Counted from the first letter of the stretch, positions 16,942 through 27,953 are shown. The stretch is DNA of 64,000 bases from Ancylobacter sp. TS-1 (GCF_009223885.1 NZ_CP045144.1:2344001-2408000), one strand, 5' to 3'. The notes: a model not told the origin generated them from the sequence alone. A program made the numbers and translations.

Positions 16942-17442
16942 TCAGAGTCCGAGCATGGCCTCGATCGGCCCCTTCGGGAGCGGAATCAGGAACCAGCGCT
17001 CAAGCGTGATGTAGAAGAAGGCCGGTACGCCGAGGGCGACGGCCAGCGACAGCGGCCAGCCGTAATGGCCCAGCCAGATCATGAAGATGAGGATGAGCGC
17101 AACGGAAGGAAGATAGATGCCGAGGAAGGGGACCAGCGCCACATAGATGCAGGCCGGAATCAGAACCTTCAGCACCTGGCGAAGCTGGCCGTACTCGGCG
17201 AAGAGCGGCTCCGGATCCTCGCGCGCGCCCTGCACCAGATTGATGATGCTGCAGACGCAGATGATGAGGCCGACATAGAAGGGGAAGAAGCCAGCCTGCG
17301 GGCCGTCCGAGCCCCACCCGAAGCCGACGATAATGCTGCCGTAGAGGACGATGAGGCCGAATACCAGGGTCAGCAGCGCCGTACCGACCTCGATGGTACG
17401 TTGCTTCGGTCCCGTCTCGGCTCCGTGGTGAGACTGTTCCAT
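16942..17442 (-). CDS. tctB: Tripartite tricarboxylate transporter, small permease subunit TctB
   Basis: A 166-residue membrane protein with four predicted helices, the poorly conserved small subunit of TTT transporters. Seen are the start of the first helix with ALLTLVFGLIVLYGS, the loop GSDGPQAGFFPFYVGLI typical of TctB, and a C-terminal helix pair around LGIYLPSVALILIFMIW. The ATG at 17442 has GGAGA upstream at good distance; a start at 17487 is not supported. It lies between tctC and tctA, as in nearly all such operons. Confidence 0.93.
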   Translation of the reverse strand: MEQSHHGAETGPKQRTIEVGTALLTLVFGLIVLYGSIIVGFGWGSDGPQAGFFPFYVGLIICVCSIINLVQGAREDPEPLFAEYGQLRQVLKVLIPACIYVALVPFLGIYLPSVALILIFMIWLGHYGWPLSLAVALGVPAFFYITLERWFLIPLPKGPIEAMLGL

Positions 17443-17675
17443 CAGATGTCTCCGAAAATCCGCGCAAAAACCGGGCCGGCGGGACAAGAACCCGTCGACG
17501 GCACATTGGCGCCAGCCCGCTGGTTGTTTGTTGTTCGTTATGTCTCGCCCGGAGGGCGGCCCGGCGGGGAGCGTCTCCGCTCACCGCCTTGCGCCACGCG
17601 TACCGCGATCCGGTCGAGGATCGCGCGGCCGGCCACAGGGCCGGCCGTGCTCGGGGCTACGCCATCAAAGGCGCA

Positions 17676-18686
17676 TCAGTTGCCGGCAATGAAGCCGGCT
17701 TCCTGCATCAGGCCCTTGTGGATCGTCTCGGACTGCTCGACCCACGCCTTGAACTCGTCGCCGGCCATGAAGGTCTGGTTGAAGGCACCATCCTTCATGA
17801 GCTGCTTCCACTCGGCGGTCTCGCGGACCTTCTTGAACAGGTTGACGAAGTAGTCGACCTGCTCCTGGCTCACGCCCGGGGGCATGAAGATGCCACGCAG
17901 CATGAGGTATTCGACGTCGAGGCCAGCCGACTTGCAGGTCGGAACCGAGGACCAGGACAGATCGCCGAGGATCTTGTCGGTGTAGGGCAGCGGCTTGGAG
18001 TCGAACACGCAGAGCGGACGCAGCTTGTCGCCGCGCCACTGGGAGACGGCCTCGATCGGGTTGTTGACCGACGAGTTGATGTGACCGCCGACCAGCTGCA
18101 CCGCAACCTCGCCGCCGCCCTTGTACGGGATGTAGGTCAGCTTCTTGCCGAGCGCCTTCTGGATGGCGACGGTGATGATCTGGTCTTCCTGCTTGGAGCC
18201 AGTGCCGCCCATCTTGAAGGTGTTGTCCGGAGCCGCCTTGATCGCGGCTTCATATTCCTGAGCCGTCTTGTAGGGCTCCTGCGCGTTCACCCACAGGACG
18301 AATTCGTCGAGGGCGAGCATCGCGACCGGGGTCAGATCCTTCCAGTTGAAGGGAATGCCGGTCGCCAGCGGGGTGGTGAACAGGTTGGAGAGCGTGATGA
18401 CGATCTTGTGCGGATTGCCCTTGGCGCTCTTCACGTCGAGGAAGCCCTCGCCGCCGGCGCCGCCGGACTTGTTGATGACGACGAGCTGGGTCGACATCAG
18501 GTCGTGCTTGGCAATGATGCCCTGAAGCGTGCGGGCCATCTGGTCGGCGCCACCGCCGGTACCGGCGGGCACGATGAACTCCACCGGCTTGGTGGGCTCC
18601 CACGCCGCCGCGGCGGGCAGCATGGACAGCGCGGACATGCCAAGAGCGGTCACGGCACCGAGGCCGAGAGCATGCAGATGTTTCAT
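17676..18686 (-). CDS. tctC: Tripartite tricarboxylate transporter, periplasmic binding protein TctC
   Basis: A 336-residue extracytoplasmic solute receptor of the TctC/BugT group. A Sec signal peptide covers about residues 1-28 (cleavage near PAAAAW), and the mature protein opens with WEPTKPVEFIVPAGTGGGAD, the conserved substrate-loop start. Further family marks are KMGGTGSKQEDQI and YKGGGEVAVQLVGGH. The ATG at 18686 has AAGGAAA upstream; a longer frame to 18884 overlaps the AT-rich promoter. It is the first gene of tctCBA. The ligand is probably a carboxylate but cannot be specified. Confidence 0.95.
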   Translation of the reverse strand: MKHLHALGLGAVTALGMSALSMLPAAAAWEPTKPVEFIVPAGTGGGADQMARTLQGIIAKHDLMSTQLVVINKSGGAGGEGFLDVKSAKGNPHKIVITLSNLFTTPLATGIPFNWKDLTPVAMLALDEFVLWVNAQEPYKTAQEYEAAIKAAPDNTFKMGGTGSKQEDQIITVAIQKALGKKLTYIPYKGGGEVAVQLVGGHINSSVNNPIEAVSQWRGDKLRPLCVFDSKPLPYTDKILGDLSWSSVPTCKSAGLDVEYLMLRGIFMPPGVSQEQVDYFVNLFKKVRETAEWKQLMKDGAFNQTFMAGDEFKAWVEQSETIHKGLMQEAGFIAGN

Positions 18687-18933
18687 TTGGCGTTTCCTTC
18701 CCAAAGGGTTTGGCGAACGGCCGACTTTTGGCTGTCGGCTCTTTGGTTGGGCCGTGCTTGCCGCCCGGAGGGGCGATGCGCGACCTCGATAACCGGCGAC
18801 TTTGTTGTGTCTCTCCGCCGGATATTCTGTGGAATAACTTGTACCAAGATGAACCTGATTCCAAGAGATAATTCTAAAGTTCAATGTTGCGGCGCAATGT
18901 AAACTGGTATTACGTATTTATATTATTATGTAT

Positions 18934-18958
18934 TTGGCATACCATTCTTGGTATACCT
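18934..18958. promoter_or_regulatory. Tandem TTGGYATACC operators, probably for a FadR-type GntR regulator
   Basis: Two near-palindromes, TTGGCATACCA at 18934-18944 and TTGGTATACCT at 18948-18958, begin 14 bases apart. The core TTGGTATACC matches the palindromic sites of FadR-subfamily regulators such as ExuR/UxuR (TTGGTATACCAA). They lie about 250 bases upstream of tctC. The GntR gene at the end of the tct cluster is the natural candidate to bind them. Confidence 0.6.
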
Positions 18959-19183
18959 AATAATCCATAATGTGCGGGCGAATACCTTATTACGCAAACC
19001 GTTGATGAGAAAGCCTTTTCGTTCAAGCCTCCATGCGGGTTCCGCCCTCTCGTCGGCGGACTGACCCAGCGTTCCTGCGGGCTGCGCCGAGGAGACCGCC
19101 GTCGCCGACGGTCCTCGGGCGAATACTTGGCGGGGCCGCAATTGCCCGATTTTACCCCGACACTCTCCACTTTCTCGCCATAT

Positions 19184-19198
19184 TGCTGCATTGCAGCA
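19184..19198. promoter_or_regulatory. Palindrome TGCTGCATTGCAGCA upstream of zwf (PhaR/AniA-like motif)
   Basis: A perfect dyad with seven-base arms around a central T. Its core CTGC-ATT-GCAG fits the CTGC-N3-4-GCAG pattern reported for the PHB/carbon-flux regulator PhaR (AniA) in rhizobia. It lies about 260 bases before the zwf start codon. The protein that binds it is not in this window, so this is a motif-based suggestion. Confidence 0.45.
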
Positions 19199-19455
19199 CA
19201 TTTTCAGAAGCGGTCCGGTGCCCCGAATGCGGCCGGGCGGAGGCGGGCGGGGGGTTCATCATCGCGCCGTCGCAGACACCTCCCACAGTGCCGTGTTCGG
19301 GCATTGCCCGGTGATATCGCGGCGCGGAATCGTTTTTGCTAGGACAACGGGCGAACGGGCGTCGCGTCCGCAATCCAGCCCCATGTGGGCCGATAGAGTA
19401 GGCAGGGCGCACCGGCAGCGGGCGCATCTGCCCCGAGTCGAGGAGACACTGCTTA

Positions 19456-20931
19456 ATGACAAGTCGCGTGATCCCGGTGGCTCCCTTCACCCTCACGGTC
19501 TTCGGCGCAACGGGCGACCTGTCCCGGCGCAAGCTGATTCCCGCCCTCTTCCATCGCGACCTGGACGGCCAGATCCCGGACGACGCCTCGATCATCGGCG
19601 TCTCGCGCCGGCACCTGAGCGACGACGAGTTCCGCGGCTTCGCCCATCAGGCGCTCAACGACCACATCCCCGCTTCCGAGCTTCAGGGGCCCGAGGTGCA
19701 GCGCTTCCTCTCGCGCCTCACCTATGTCACCGCAGATGCCGATGGCGATCCCGGCTGGGCCGAGCTTGCCGCGCGCGTCGAGAGCCAGCCTGAGCACATC
19801 CCCGTCTACTATCTCGCCACCGCGCCGCATCTGTTCGGCCCGATCTGCGAGCGGCTCGGCAAGTTCGGCCTGGCGGCGAAGGGGCGCGTCGTCATCGAGA
19901 AGCCGATCGGCAAGGACCTCAAATCGGCCCTCGCGCTGAACGAGCAGGTCGGCCGCATCTTCCCGGAAGACCGGGTCTACCGCATCGACCATTATCTCGG
20001 GAAGGAGACGGTGCAGAACCTGATGGCGCTGCGCTTCGCCAACGCCCTGTTCGAGCCGCTGTGGAACAACGCCCATATCGACCACGTGCAGATCACCGTG
20101 GCCGAGGCGCTCGGCGTCGAGGAGCGCGCGGGCTATTACGACACCGCCGGCGCCATGCGCGACATGGTGCAGAACCACATCCTCCAGCTTCTCTGCCTCG
20201 TCGCCATGGAGCCGCCCTCCTCGCTCGACGCCGATTCGGTGCGCGACGAGAAGCTCAAGGTTCTGCGCGCCCTCAAGCCTGTCGACGACCACAACGTTGC
20301 CGCTCTCACCGTGCGCGGCCAGTACCGCGCCGGCGCCTCGGCCGGCGGCGCGGTGCCCGGCTATCTGGAGGAACTCGGCTCGGCCACCAGCAGCACCGAA
20401 ACCTTCGTCGCCGTGAAGGCGGAGGTGGAGAACTGGCGCTGGGCCGGCGTGCCCTTCTATCTGCGCACCGGCAAGCGCCTCGCCTCGCGCGTCTCGGAGA
20501 TCGTGGTCGGCTTCAAGCCGGTGCCGCATTCGGTGTTCGATGCCAATGCCGGCCCCATCGAATCGAACCGGCTCGTCATCCGCCTTCAGCCGGACGAGGG
20601 CGTGAAGCTTTGGCTGATGATCAAGGACCCCGGCCCGGGCGGCATTCGCCTCACCCATGTGCCGCTCGACATGAGCTTCGCCAAGGCGTTCAAGGTCCGC
20701 AACCCGGACGCCTATGAGCGCCTCATCCTCGATGTGGTGCGCGGCAACCAGACCCTGTTCATGCGCCGCGACGAGGTCGAGGCGGCGTGGCGCTGGGTCG
20801 ACCCGATCCTCGCCGCCTGGCGCGGCGCCAAGGAGCCGCCGCGTCCCTACACCGCCGGCACCTGGGGTCCCTCGGCATCCATCGCCCTCATCGAGCGCGA
20901 CGGCCGCACGTGGCTGGAAGACGGCGCCTGA
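19456..20931 (+). CDS. zwf: Glucose-6-phosphate 1-dehydrogenase
   Basis: The 491-residue enzyme that oxidises glucose-6-phosphate to 6-phosphogluconolactone with NADP/NAD, first step of the Entner-Doudoroff and pentose phosphate routes. The dinucleotide motif GATGDLSRRK starts near residue 13. The active-site signature RIDHYLGKE is at 176-184. GAMRDMVQNH and the C-terminal FMRRDEVEAAW stretch fit the family, and the length is normal. The start follows GAGGAGACA at good spacing. It heads zwf-pgl-edd on one strand; eda is not in the cluster. Confidence 0.97.
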   Translation: MTSRVIPVAPFTLTVFGATGDLSRRKLIPALFHRDLDGQIPDDASIIGVSRRHLSDDEFRGFAHQALNDHIPASELQGPEVQRFLSRLTYVTADADGDPGWAELAARVESQPEHIPVYYLATAPHLFGPICERLGKFGLAAKGRVVIEKPIGKDLKSALALNEQVGRIFPEDRVYRIDHYLGKETVQNLMALRFANALFEPLWNNAHIDHVQITVAEALGVEERAGYYDTAGAMRDMVQNHILQLLCLVAMEPPSSLDADSVRDEKLKVLRALKPVDDHNVAALTVRGQYRAGASAGGAVPGYLEELGSATSSTETFVAVKAEVENWRWAGVPFYLRTGKRLASRVSEIVVGFKPVPHSVFDANAGPIESNRLVIRLQPDEGVKLWLMIKDPGPGGIRLTHVPLDMSFAKAFKVRNPDAYERLILDVVRGNQTLFMRRDEVEAAWRWVDPILAAWRGAKEPPRPYTAGTWGPSASIALIERDGRTWLEDGA

Positions 20932-21122
20932 CCGGCGCCTATGGTTGGAAGACGGCGCCGGTCGCGGGAGGGAGCCCGCGATCACAAGCCGGCGCGGTCC
21001 TCGCGAAGGGATCGCGGCGGCCGAGGCCATGGTCCTATACTCGGCAGCGGCCGGCAGGGGAGTGCCGGCCGCAGGCAAGCCGTCCCGACAACGGGCCGGC
21101 ATCAGCGAGTGGAGAGGAAAGC

Positions 21123-21821
21123 GTGAGCGTGCCGGGATTTCACGAATTCAGCGACGGGACCGCTCTGGCCCGGGCGCTGGCGGATCATGTCGGCGCCGCG
21201 CTGACGGCCCGCGTCGCGCGCGACGGCATGGCGAGCCTTGCCGTCTCCGGCGGGCGCACGCCCACCCGCTTCTTCGAGGAGCTTTCCACCCGCGACCTGC
21301 CCTGGAACAAGATCGCGGTGACGCTGGTCGACGAGCGCTGGGTGCGCGAGACCTCGGACCGCTCCAATGCGCGCCTCGTGCGCCAGCATCTGCTGATCAA
21401 CCGGGCGGCCGGCGCGAAATTCGTGCCGCTGGCCAATGACGCGCCGACCCCCGAGGACGGGCTGTTCGCCGTCAACGAGGCGCTGGAAGACCTGTCCTGG
21501 CCGCTCGCGGTGGCCATCCTCGGCATGGGCGACGACGGCCACACCGCCTCCTTTTTCCCCGATGGCGACCATCTGGAAGAGGCGATCGACCCGGACGCCG
21601 CGCTCGGCCTGATCCCGATGCGCGCGCCCAATGCCGGCGAGCCGCGCATCACCCTGACCCTGCCGGTGCTGCTGGCCGCCGACGCGCTGGCGCTCCACAT
21701 CGAGGGCGAGGCCAAGCGCCCGGTGCTGGAGCAGGCGCTCGGCGAGGGTCCGGCCACCGACATGCCGATCCGCGCCGTGCTGCGGGCGCCGCGCCCGCTC
21801 GACATTTTCTGGGCGCCCTGA
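21123..21821 (+). CDS. pgl: 6-phosphogluconolactonase
   Basis: A 232-residue DevB/Pgl-type lactonase that hydrolyses 6-phosphogluconolactone, the zwf product. Family motifs are SGGRTPTRFFEEL near residues 39-51, the VDERWV strand, and GMGDDGHTASFFPDG near 133-147 with the catalytic histidine. The GTG at 21123 was chosen because AGAGGAAA lies in front and the domain begins at once; the open frame extends upstream to 20787 but overlaps zwf in another frame. It sits 191 bases after zwf and 89 bases before edd. Confidence 0.95.
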   Translation: MSVPGFHEFSDGTALARALADHVGAALTARVARDGMASLAVSGGRTPTRFFEELSTRDLPWNKIAVTLVDERWVRETSDRSNARLVRQHLLINRAAGAKFVPLANDAPTPEDGLFAVNEALEDLSWPLAVAILGMGDDGHTASFFPDGDHLEEAIDPDAALGLIPMRAPNAGEPRITLTLPVLLAADALALHIEGEAKRPVLEQALGEGPATDMPIRAVLRAPRPLDIFWAP

Positions 21822-21910
21822 CGGGCCCCGCCTTTCCGGCGCCGGGCTTCCGGCGCCGCCACCAATGAGCGGCCGGAATCGCCGGCCGCTGACGACCTGA
21901 GGAGAGCCGC

Positions 21911-23749
<1,839 letters not shown>

Positions 23750-23756
23750 AGGCCGT

Positions 23757-23797
23757 TTCCCGGACGAGCCGCACGCCGTGCGGCGATGATCCGGGAT
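23757..23797. repeat. Palindromic intergenic element between edd and the DUF2125 gene
   Basis: Between two converging genes lies a perfect hairpin GCCGCACGCCGTGCGGC (23768-23784), enclosed by TCCCGGA on one side and TCCGGGA on the other. The outer CCCGGA/TCCGGG arms recall the larger repeats at 29471 and 45885. It may act as a terminator for both genes. Confidence 0.5.
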
Positions 23798-23801
23798 CCG
23801 C

Positions 23802-24917
23802 TCAGAACAGCGGGCCGATTTTGCCGAGCGGCAGCACGCCGAGCGCCACGCGCCCGTCGCGGAACACGAAGGGGAAGCTGCTCGCCTTCTGGCCGTCGAC
23901 GGTCGTCGGCAGGCCCGCCACCAGCAGGGCGGGCGCGAGGCCGGCGATGAAGTCCGGCATCAGCCCGGCCGCCACCAGCGCCGCGAACAGCGGCTGCGCC
24001 TTGACCAGCGACAGGTTGAGCCGGCCGTCCGGACGGCGCAGCAGGTCGAGGCCGAGATCGCCGGAAGCGGTGAGCGCGCCGCCCCCGCCCGTGACCTTGG
24101 CGACCTGAAGATCCACCCGCCCGCCGGCCTGCTGCCACAGCGCCAGCCGCTGCGCCGCCGGCATGGCGCGGAACGGCGGCACGCCGGTCACCGTCGCCTC
24201 CACCTCGCCGTCGACAGTGCTCGGCGGCACGGCCGGTGCCGGCGTCGCCGGAATTGCCGCGGCCGATGCGGGTGTCACGGGGGGGACGGCAAGCATCATG
24301 CCCGTCGCGCCCTTGAAGCCGAAGGCGATGTCGAGCGTGCCCACGGCCTGGCCGGGATGATGGCGCACATGCAGTTCGGCGTGGCGGGCGGCGAACACCG
24401 TGGTGCCGCCCTCGGCCAGCGAGTAGTCGTTGGCCGAGATCGAGACCCGCTCGGCCCGCCCCTCATTGCCGACGCCGCTCACCTGCAGCAGCGACCAGTT
24501 CGCCCTCACCTCGCGGCCGGTCGCCGTTTCGACCAGCGTCGACGGGCCCTCGAACTCGGCGATGATGTGGTTGGGGTTCCAGACCTGCGCCACCGCATGG
24601 GCGCGCGCCATCTTCGCCGTCCAGCCGCCGGGGCCGGCAAAGGTCACGGTCGGGTCGGCGCAGACCAGTTCGAAGCGGAAGGGAAAGCCCCCCAGTTCCC
24701 GGCTGGCGCAGGCCCAGTTGCGCCCCTCGGTGGCCTCGCGCGCGATCCAGGCGTCGATCTCGGCGGACGCGCGGCCGGAGGCGTAGAACCACGCCGCCGA
24801 CCAGCCGAGCCCGGCCAGCACGATCAGCACCGTCGGCACCGCGATCAGCCAGGGCCGACGCCGCGCAGGCGGGGCACCGGCGGCGGCCGGCGGGGTCTGG
24901 GGATCGTGAGGGCTCAT
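23802..24917 (-). CDS. DUF2125-family membrane-anchored protein
   Basis: A 371-residue protein conserved in Alphaproteobacteria with no known function. After a proline-rich N-terminus there is one transmembrane helix at about residues 24-45 ([21 protein letters not shown]); the rest is expected outside the cytoplasm. FPFRFELVC near 78-86 is the characteristic DUF2125 motif, and the C-terminal part is a beta-rich repeat-like domain. The ATG at 24917 follows GGAG. An Ala/Pro-rich linker lies near residues 205-235. It diverges from the ChaC-like gene. Confidence 0.85.
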   Translation of the reverse strand: MSPHDPQTPPAAAGAPPARRRPWLIAVPTVLIVLAGLGWSAAWFYASGRASAEIDAWIAREATEGRNWACASRELGGFPFRFELVCADPTVTFAGPGGWTAKMARAHAVAQVWNPNHIIAEFEGPSTLVETATGREVRANWSLLQVSGVGNEGRAERVSISANDYSLAEGGTTVFAARHAELHVRHHPGQAVGTLDIAFGFKGATGMMLAVPPVTPASAAAIPATPAPAVPPSTVDGEVEATVTGVPPFRAMPAAQRLALWQQAGGRVDLQVAKVTGGGGALTASGDLGLDLLRRPDGRLNLSLVKAQPLFAALVAAGLMPDFIAGLAPALLVAGLPTTVDGQKASSFPFVFRDGRVALGVLPLGKIGPLF

Positions 24918-25175
24918 GCGGTTACTCCGGGTGGTCGAGGCCGGCGCACGCTCGGATGTCCATGCGGCAGGCTTAAGGCAGGCCAACCTAACCGTCCCGC
25001 CGGGGCCTGCAAATCCCGGCGAAAAGCTCCGCGCAAAGGACGACATGGCGCGGATCGGGGCGCGCGCGCATTCACGTCCGCTCTCATGTCCACGTTCACG
25101 TCCCCTTGCGCCATGATGGCGCCACGGGCAATGGCTTGAAAAGGTCTCCCGCCGCGCGCTGATTCAGGCCCCGCC

Positions 25176-25712
25176 ATGACGTCCGCCACGACCGCCACCG
25201 ATCTCTGGGTGTTCGCCTATGGCTCCCTGATGTGGAAGCCGGGCTTCGATTTCGAGGAACGCGTGCCCGGCCGGCTGATCGGCGCCCACCGTTCGCTGTG
25301 TGTGCGCTCGGTGCACTGGCGCGGCACGCCGGAACGGCCGGGGCTGGTGCTGGGGCTGGACCGTGGCGGCTCCTGCGTCGGGATCGCCTTCCGCGTCGCC
25401 GCAGCGCGGGCCGACGACACGCTCGCCTATCTGCGCGAGCGCGAGCAGGTCACCAACATCTATCACGAGGCGACGCGCCGGGTCTGGCTGAAGGACGGCA
25501 GCGGGCGGGCGGTGGCGGCCGTGGTCTATCTGGTGGATCGCGGCCACACCCAATATGCCGGCCCGCTCTCGCGCGAGGAGCGCCTGCACATCGTCCGGCA
25601 GGGCCATGGCGTCGGCGGCCCGAACGCCGACTATGTGCTCGCCACCGCCCGGCAGCTCGAGGAGATCGGCCTGCGCGACGAGGAACTGGACTGGCTCGTC
25701 GCCCGGCTGTGA
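25176..25712 (+). CDS. ChaC-like gamma-glutamylcyclotransferase
   Basis: A 178-residue ChaC-family enzyme that most likely cleaves glutathione to 5-oxoproline and Cys-Gly in the cytosol. The substrate loop is VFAYGSLMWKPGF near residues 12-24, and the catalytic glutamate lies in LREREQVTNIY near 92-98. The pattern PGLVLGLDRGGSCVGIAFRV is also typical. Length fits ChaC (about 180-230). No strong ribosome site precedes the ATG. It stands alone; the next gene converges on it with 37 bases between. Confidence 0.9.
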   Translation: MTSATTATDLWVFAYGSLMWKPGFDFEERVPGRLIGAHRSLCVRSVHWRGTPERPGLVLGLDRGGSCVGIAFRVAAARADDTLAYLREREQVTNIYHEATRRVWLKDGSGRAVAAVVYLVDRGHTQYAGPLSREERLHIVRQGHGVGGPNADYVLATARQLEEIGLRDEELDWLVARL

Positions 25713-25749
25713 CGGCGACGCCCTCGCGCGGCGGCGCGGCGGGCGGGCC

Positions 25750-26073
25750 TCAGAGCGGGGCGAGCGCGCCGCTGTCGGTCTCGGGCAATATGCGCAGATG
25801 GATTTCCTGCGCGCCATTGGCGAGCGCCGCGGTGCGCGCCTTGGCGCCGGCCGGGCCGGCCCACACCGGCACGCGGCGCGTTCCCTCCATGCGCACGGCA
25901 ATCGCCACCGCGTCCGGATAGTCCGGCGCTTCCTCGGCGGCATAGACGGAGAACACCTGCCGCCGCCCGTCGGTGCCGCGCCACAGCCGGAAACGGCGGG
26001 CGAGCAGACCACGGGCGCTGAGCGGACCGGCGTCCTGCAGCGAATCGGCCAGTATCGTTTCGCGTGTCATCAT
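25750..26073 (-). CDS. Conserved hypothetical protein
   Basis: A 107-residue soluble protein I do not recognise by name. It starts MMTRETILADSLQDAGPLSA and contains WRGTDGRRQVFSVYAAEEAP in the middle, with a mixed strand/helix pattern. It is kept as real because its codon use matches neighbours and it ends cleanly between genes. The first two codons are both ATG (26073 and 26070), and neither has a strong ribosome site. The open frame continues upstream to 27633, but that part is ftsX and the YdcF-like gene read out of frame. Confidence 0.55.
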   Translation of the reverse strand: MMTRETILADSLQDAGPLSARGLLARRFRLWRGTDGRRQVFSVYAAEEAPDYPDAVAIAVRMEGTRRVPVWAGPAGAKARTAALANGAQEIHLRILPETDSGALAPL

Positions 26074-26162
26074 GAGAACAAATCTAGAACATGCCCAAGC
26101 GGCGTCAACTCGTTCCTGTACTGAATCCGCCAAGATGCTGAATGTTCCGTTGCTCCCCCGCA

Positions 26163-26864
26163 TCAGTGGCCGGAAGAACCGCCATTCTCTCCAAATTGTG
26201 ATGCGGTGGCCGGCCAGACCCGCACTCCGGCATAGGCGGCGAGGAACTTGACGTATTCGACCAGCAGCAGCCGGGCCTTGCCGAGCGTGCCCCGCCAGCC
26301 GGCATCGGCGGCGCGCCGGGGCACCACCGGATAGGGCACCAGCTCGACCTCCGGCAGGGTCCGGCGCAGTTCCACCAGCGCCCGCGGCATGTGCCAGGCC
26401 GACGTCACCACCAGCAGCGAACGGAAATGGTTCCGGCGCGCCCACTCGGCCGCCTCCAGCGCGTTGCCGCGCGTGTTGAGCGCCGAATGGCCCAGCTCGA
26501 CGCAGCATTCGAGCGCCTCCTGCGAGGCCGGGACATTGCGGCTGATCCCGGCCAGCGTGGTGTCGGGATGGACGCCGGTGATGAGCAGGCGCTTCGCGCG
26601 CCCGTCGATCAGCAGGTTGGTGGCGTCGACGATGCGGTCCGGGGTGCCGGTCAGCACGACGATGCCGTCGGCGCTGCGCTTTGTCTGCGCCTCGCGGCCC
26701 TCGATGCCGGCGACGAAGAAGGCGAAGCCCGTCAGCAGCGCGGCAAGGAGCGCGAGGAGCAGCAGGCCCAGCCAACGCAGCCGGCCGCGCCGGCCCGGTG
26801 CAGGGCCGGTACCGGAGGGTCGGGCGCCGGTCGGGCCGGCCTCTGGCGAAGGAATGTCGGTCAC
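26163..26864 (-). CDS. YdcF/SanA-like DUF218 membrane protein
   Basis: A 233-residue protein with one transmembrane helix near residues 30-52 and a DUF218 domain behind it. Typical marks are ADGIVVLTGTPDRIVDA, KRLLITGVHPDTT, NTRGNALEAAEWA and the VVTSAWHMPRAL stretch. DUF218 proteins are linked to envelope maintenance, but the reaction is unknown. It lies nine bases downstream of ftsX on the same strand, so it is probably part of the ftsE-ftsX transcript, an arrangement often seen in Hyphomicrobiales. Confidence 0.87.
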   Translation of the reverse strand: MTDIPSPEAGPTGARPSGTGPAPGRRGRLRWLGLLLLALLAALLTGFAFFVAGIEGREAQTKRSADGIVVLTGTPDRIVDATNLLIDGRAKRLLITGVHPDTTLAGISRNVPASQEALECCVELGHSALNTRGNALEAAEWARRNHFRSLLVVTSAWHMPRALVELRRTLPEVELVPYPVVPRRAADAGWRGTLGKARLLLVEYVKFLAAYAGVRVWPATASQFGENGGSSGH

Positions 26865-26873
26865 GGCGGCAGC

Positions 26874-27953
26874 CTAGCCGATGCCGCGCAGGGTGCGGTA
26901 GACCGTGGCGCGCGAGGTGAGCGTCGTCACCAGCGCCACCAGCACCGACACGCCGAAGATGCCGCCATAGCCGCGCAGATCGATGGTCAGCGCCCCGACC
27001 AGCGTGTCGATGCTGCGGTCGACGGCGAACCAGGACGGCACGGTCGAGCCGATGAAGAACAGCGCGACGGCCGCCCCGCCGCCTATGGCCGCGCCCTTCA
27101 GCCCGACGGTCAGGAAATGGTGCTGGAATTCGGAGACGATGAAGCTGTCGCGCGCGCCGACCAGATGCAGCACCTCGACCACCGAGCGCGCCGCGTCCAC
27201 CGCCGCGCGGGTCGCCACCGCCACGCACAGCACCGTCGCCGCCCCCACGAGGCCGAGCACGGCAAGGCCGATCGCCATCGCCGTCCGGGCGGTGGAGGAC
27301 AGCCGCTCGGCCCAGAGCCGGTGATCGTCGAGGGTCGCCGAAGGCACCTGTTCGGCCAGGCTCGCCCGCAGCGCCGCGAGCACCGGCGCCCCCGCGCCGG
27401 GCGTGAGATTCACCACCACGAGGCGGGGCACCGGCAGGTTGGCGAGGTCGATGCCCGCGCCGAGCCAGGGTTCCAGCAGGGCGGCGGTCTCGCTCTCGTC
27501 GAGCGCGCGCGCCTCGGCCACGCCCTCCGTGGAGCGGGCGACGTTCACCGCCTTGGCCAGCGCCGCCTCGACGTCGAGCCCGTCGCCGGGGCGGATCTGG
27601 ATCGTGGTCTCGCGGGCGATGTCGGAAGTCCACTCGGTGGCGACGTTGCTCACCGCCGAGACCGCGCCGATGGTGATGCCGGCGAGGAAGGTCATGATGG
27701 CGATGACTGCGATCAGCGCCCGCGCCGTCACCGTGGCGCCGGGCACGATGGGGCGCTGCGCCGCCGAGCGCAGGGGAGCGCCCCCCGGCTTCGCGCCCGC
27801 CTTGCCCCCGGCCGGCGCGGGTTTCTCGCCCGGCGCCGCGCGTGCGGCGGAGGCAGGCGGGGCGCCGGCCGGATCGGCGCCGCGCGCCGGACGGTTGAGC
27901 CGGCCCGCGACGGCCGTCAGCAGGCCCGACATCCTGTTCCGATGCTCAGTCAT
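26874..27953 (-). CDS. ftsX: Cell division protein FtsX
   Basis: A 359-residue membrane component of the FtsEX complex, which in many bacteria couples divisome ATP hydrolysis to peptidoglycan hydrolase activation. It has a long basic and Ala/Pro-rich cytoplasmic N-terminus (about 65 residues), one membrane helix, a periplasmic domain, and three C-terminal helices around TAMAIGLAVLGLVGAATVLC, HFLTVGLKGAAIGGGAAV and the end region. The N-terminus is longer than in E. coli, as usual for the order. Its start overlaps the end of ftsE by eight bases. An EnvC-like activator, the usual target, is encoded at 60.1 kb. Confidence 0.92.
   Translation of the reverse strand: MTEHRNRMSGLLTAVAGRLNRPARGADPAGAPPASAARAAPGEKPAPAGGKAGAKPGGAPLRSAAQRPIVPGATVTARALIAVIAIMTFLAGITIGAVSAVSNVATEWTSDIARETTIQIRPGDGLDVEAALAKAVNVARSTEGVAEARALDESETAALLEPWLGAGIDLANLPVPRLVVVNLTPGAGAPVLAALRASLAEQVPSATLDDHRLWAERLSSTARTAMAIGLAVLGLVGAATVLCVAVATRAAVDAARSVVEVLHLVGARDSFIVSEFQHHFLTVGLKGAAIGGGAAVALFFIGSTVPSWFAVDRSIDTLVGALTIDLRGYGGIFGVSVLVALVTTLTSRATVYRTLRGIG

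Larger units (their letters stand above)
18687..19455. other. Divergent control region between tctCBA and zwf-pgl-edd
   Basis: This 769-base segment has no supported gene. The part from about 18830 to 18980 is very AT-rich for this genome and holds the predicted GntR operators, so it is the likely tct promoter. CTTGTACCAAG at 18839-18849 is another small dyad. Toward zwf there is a hairpin at 19087-19118 (arms CCGAGGA/TCCTCGG with an inner CCGTCG pairing) and the palindrome TGCTGCATTGCAGCA at 19184-19198. Confidence 0.55.

Noticed and set aside
25750..27633. A single 627-codon minus-strand gene
   Set aside because: Only its last 107 codons look like protein; the rest is ftsX and the YdcF-like gene in a wrong frame.
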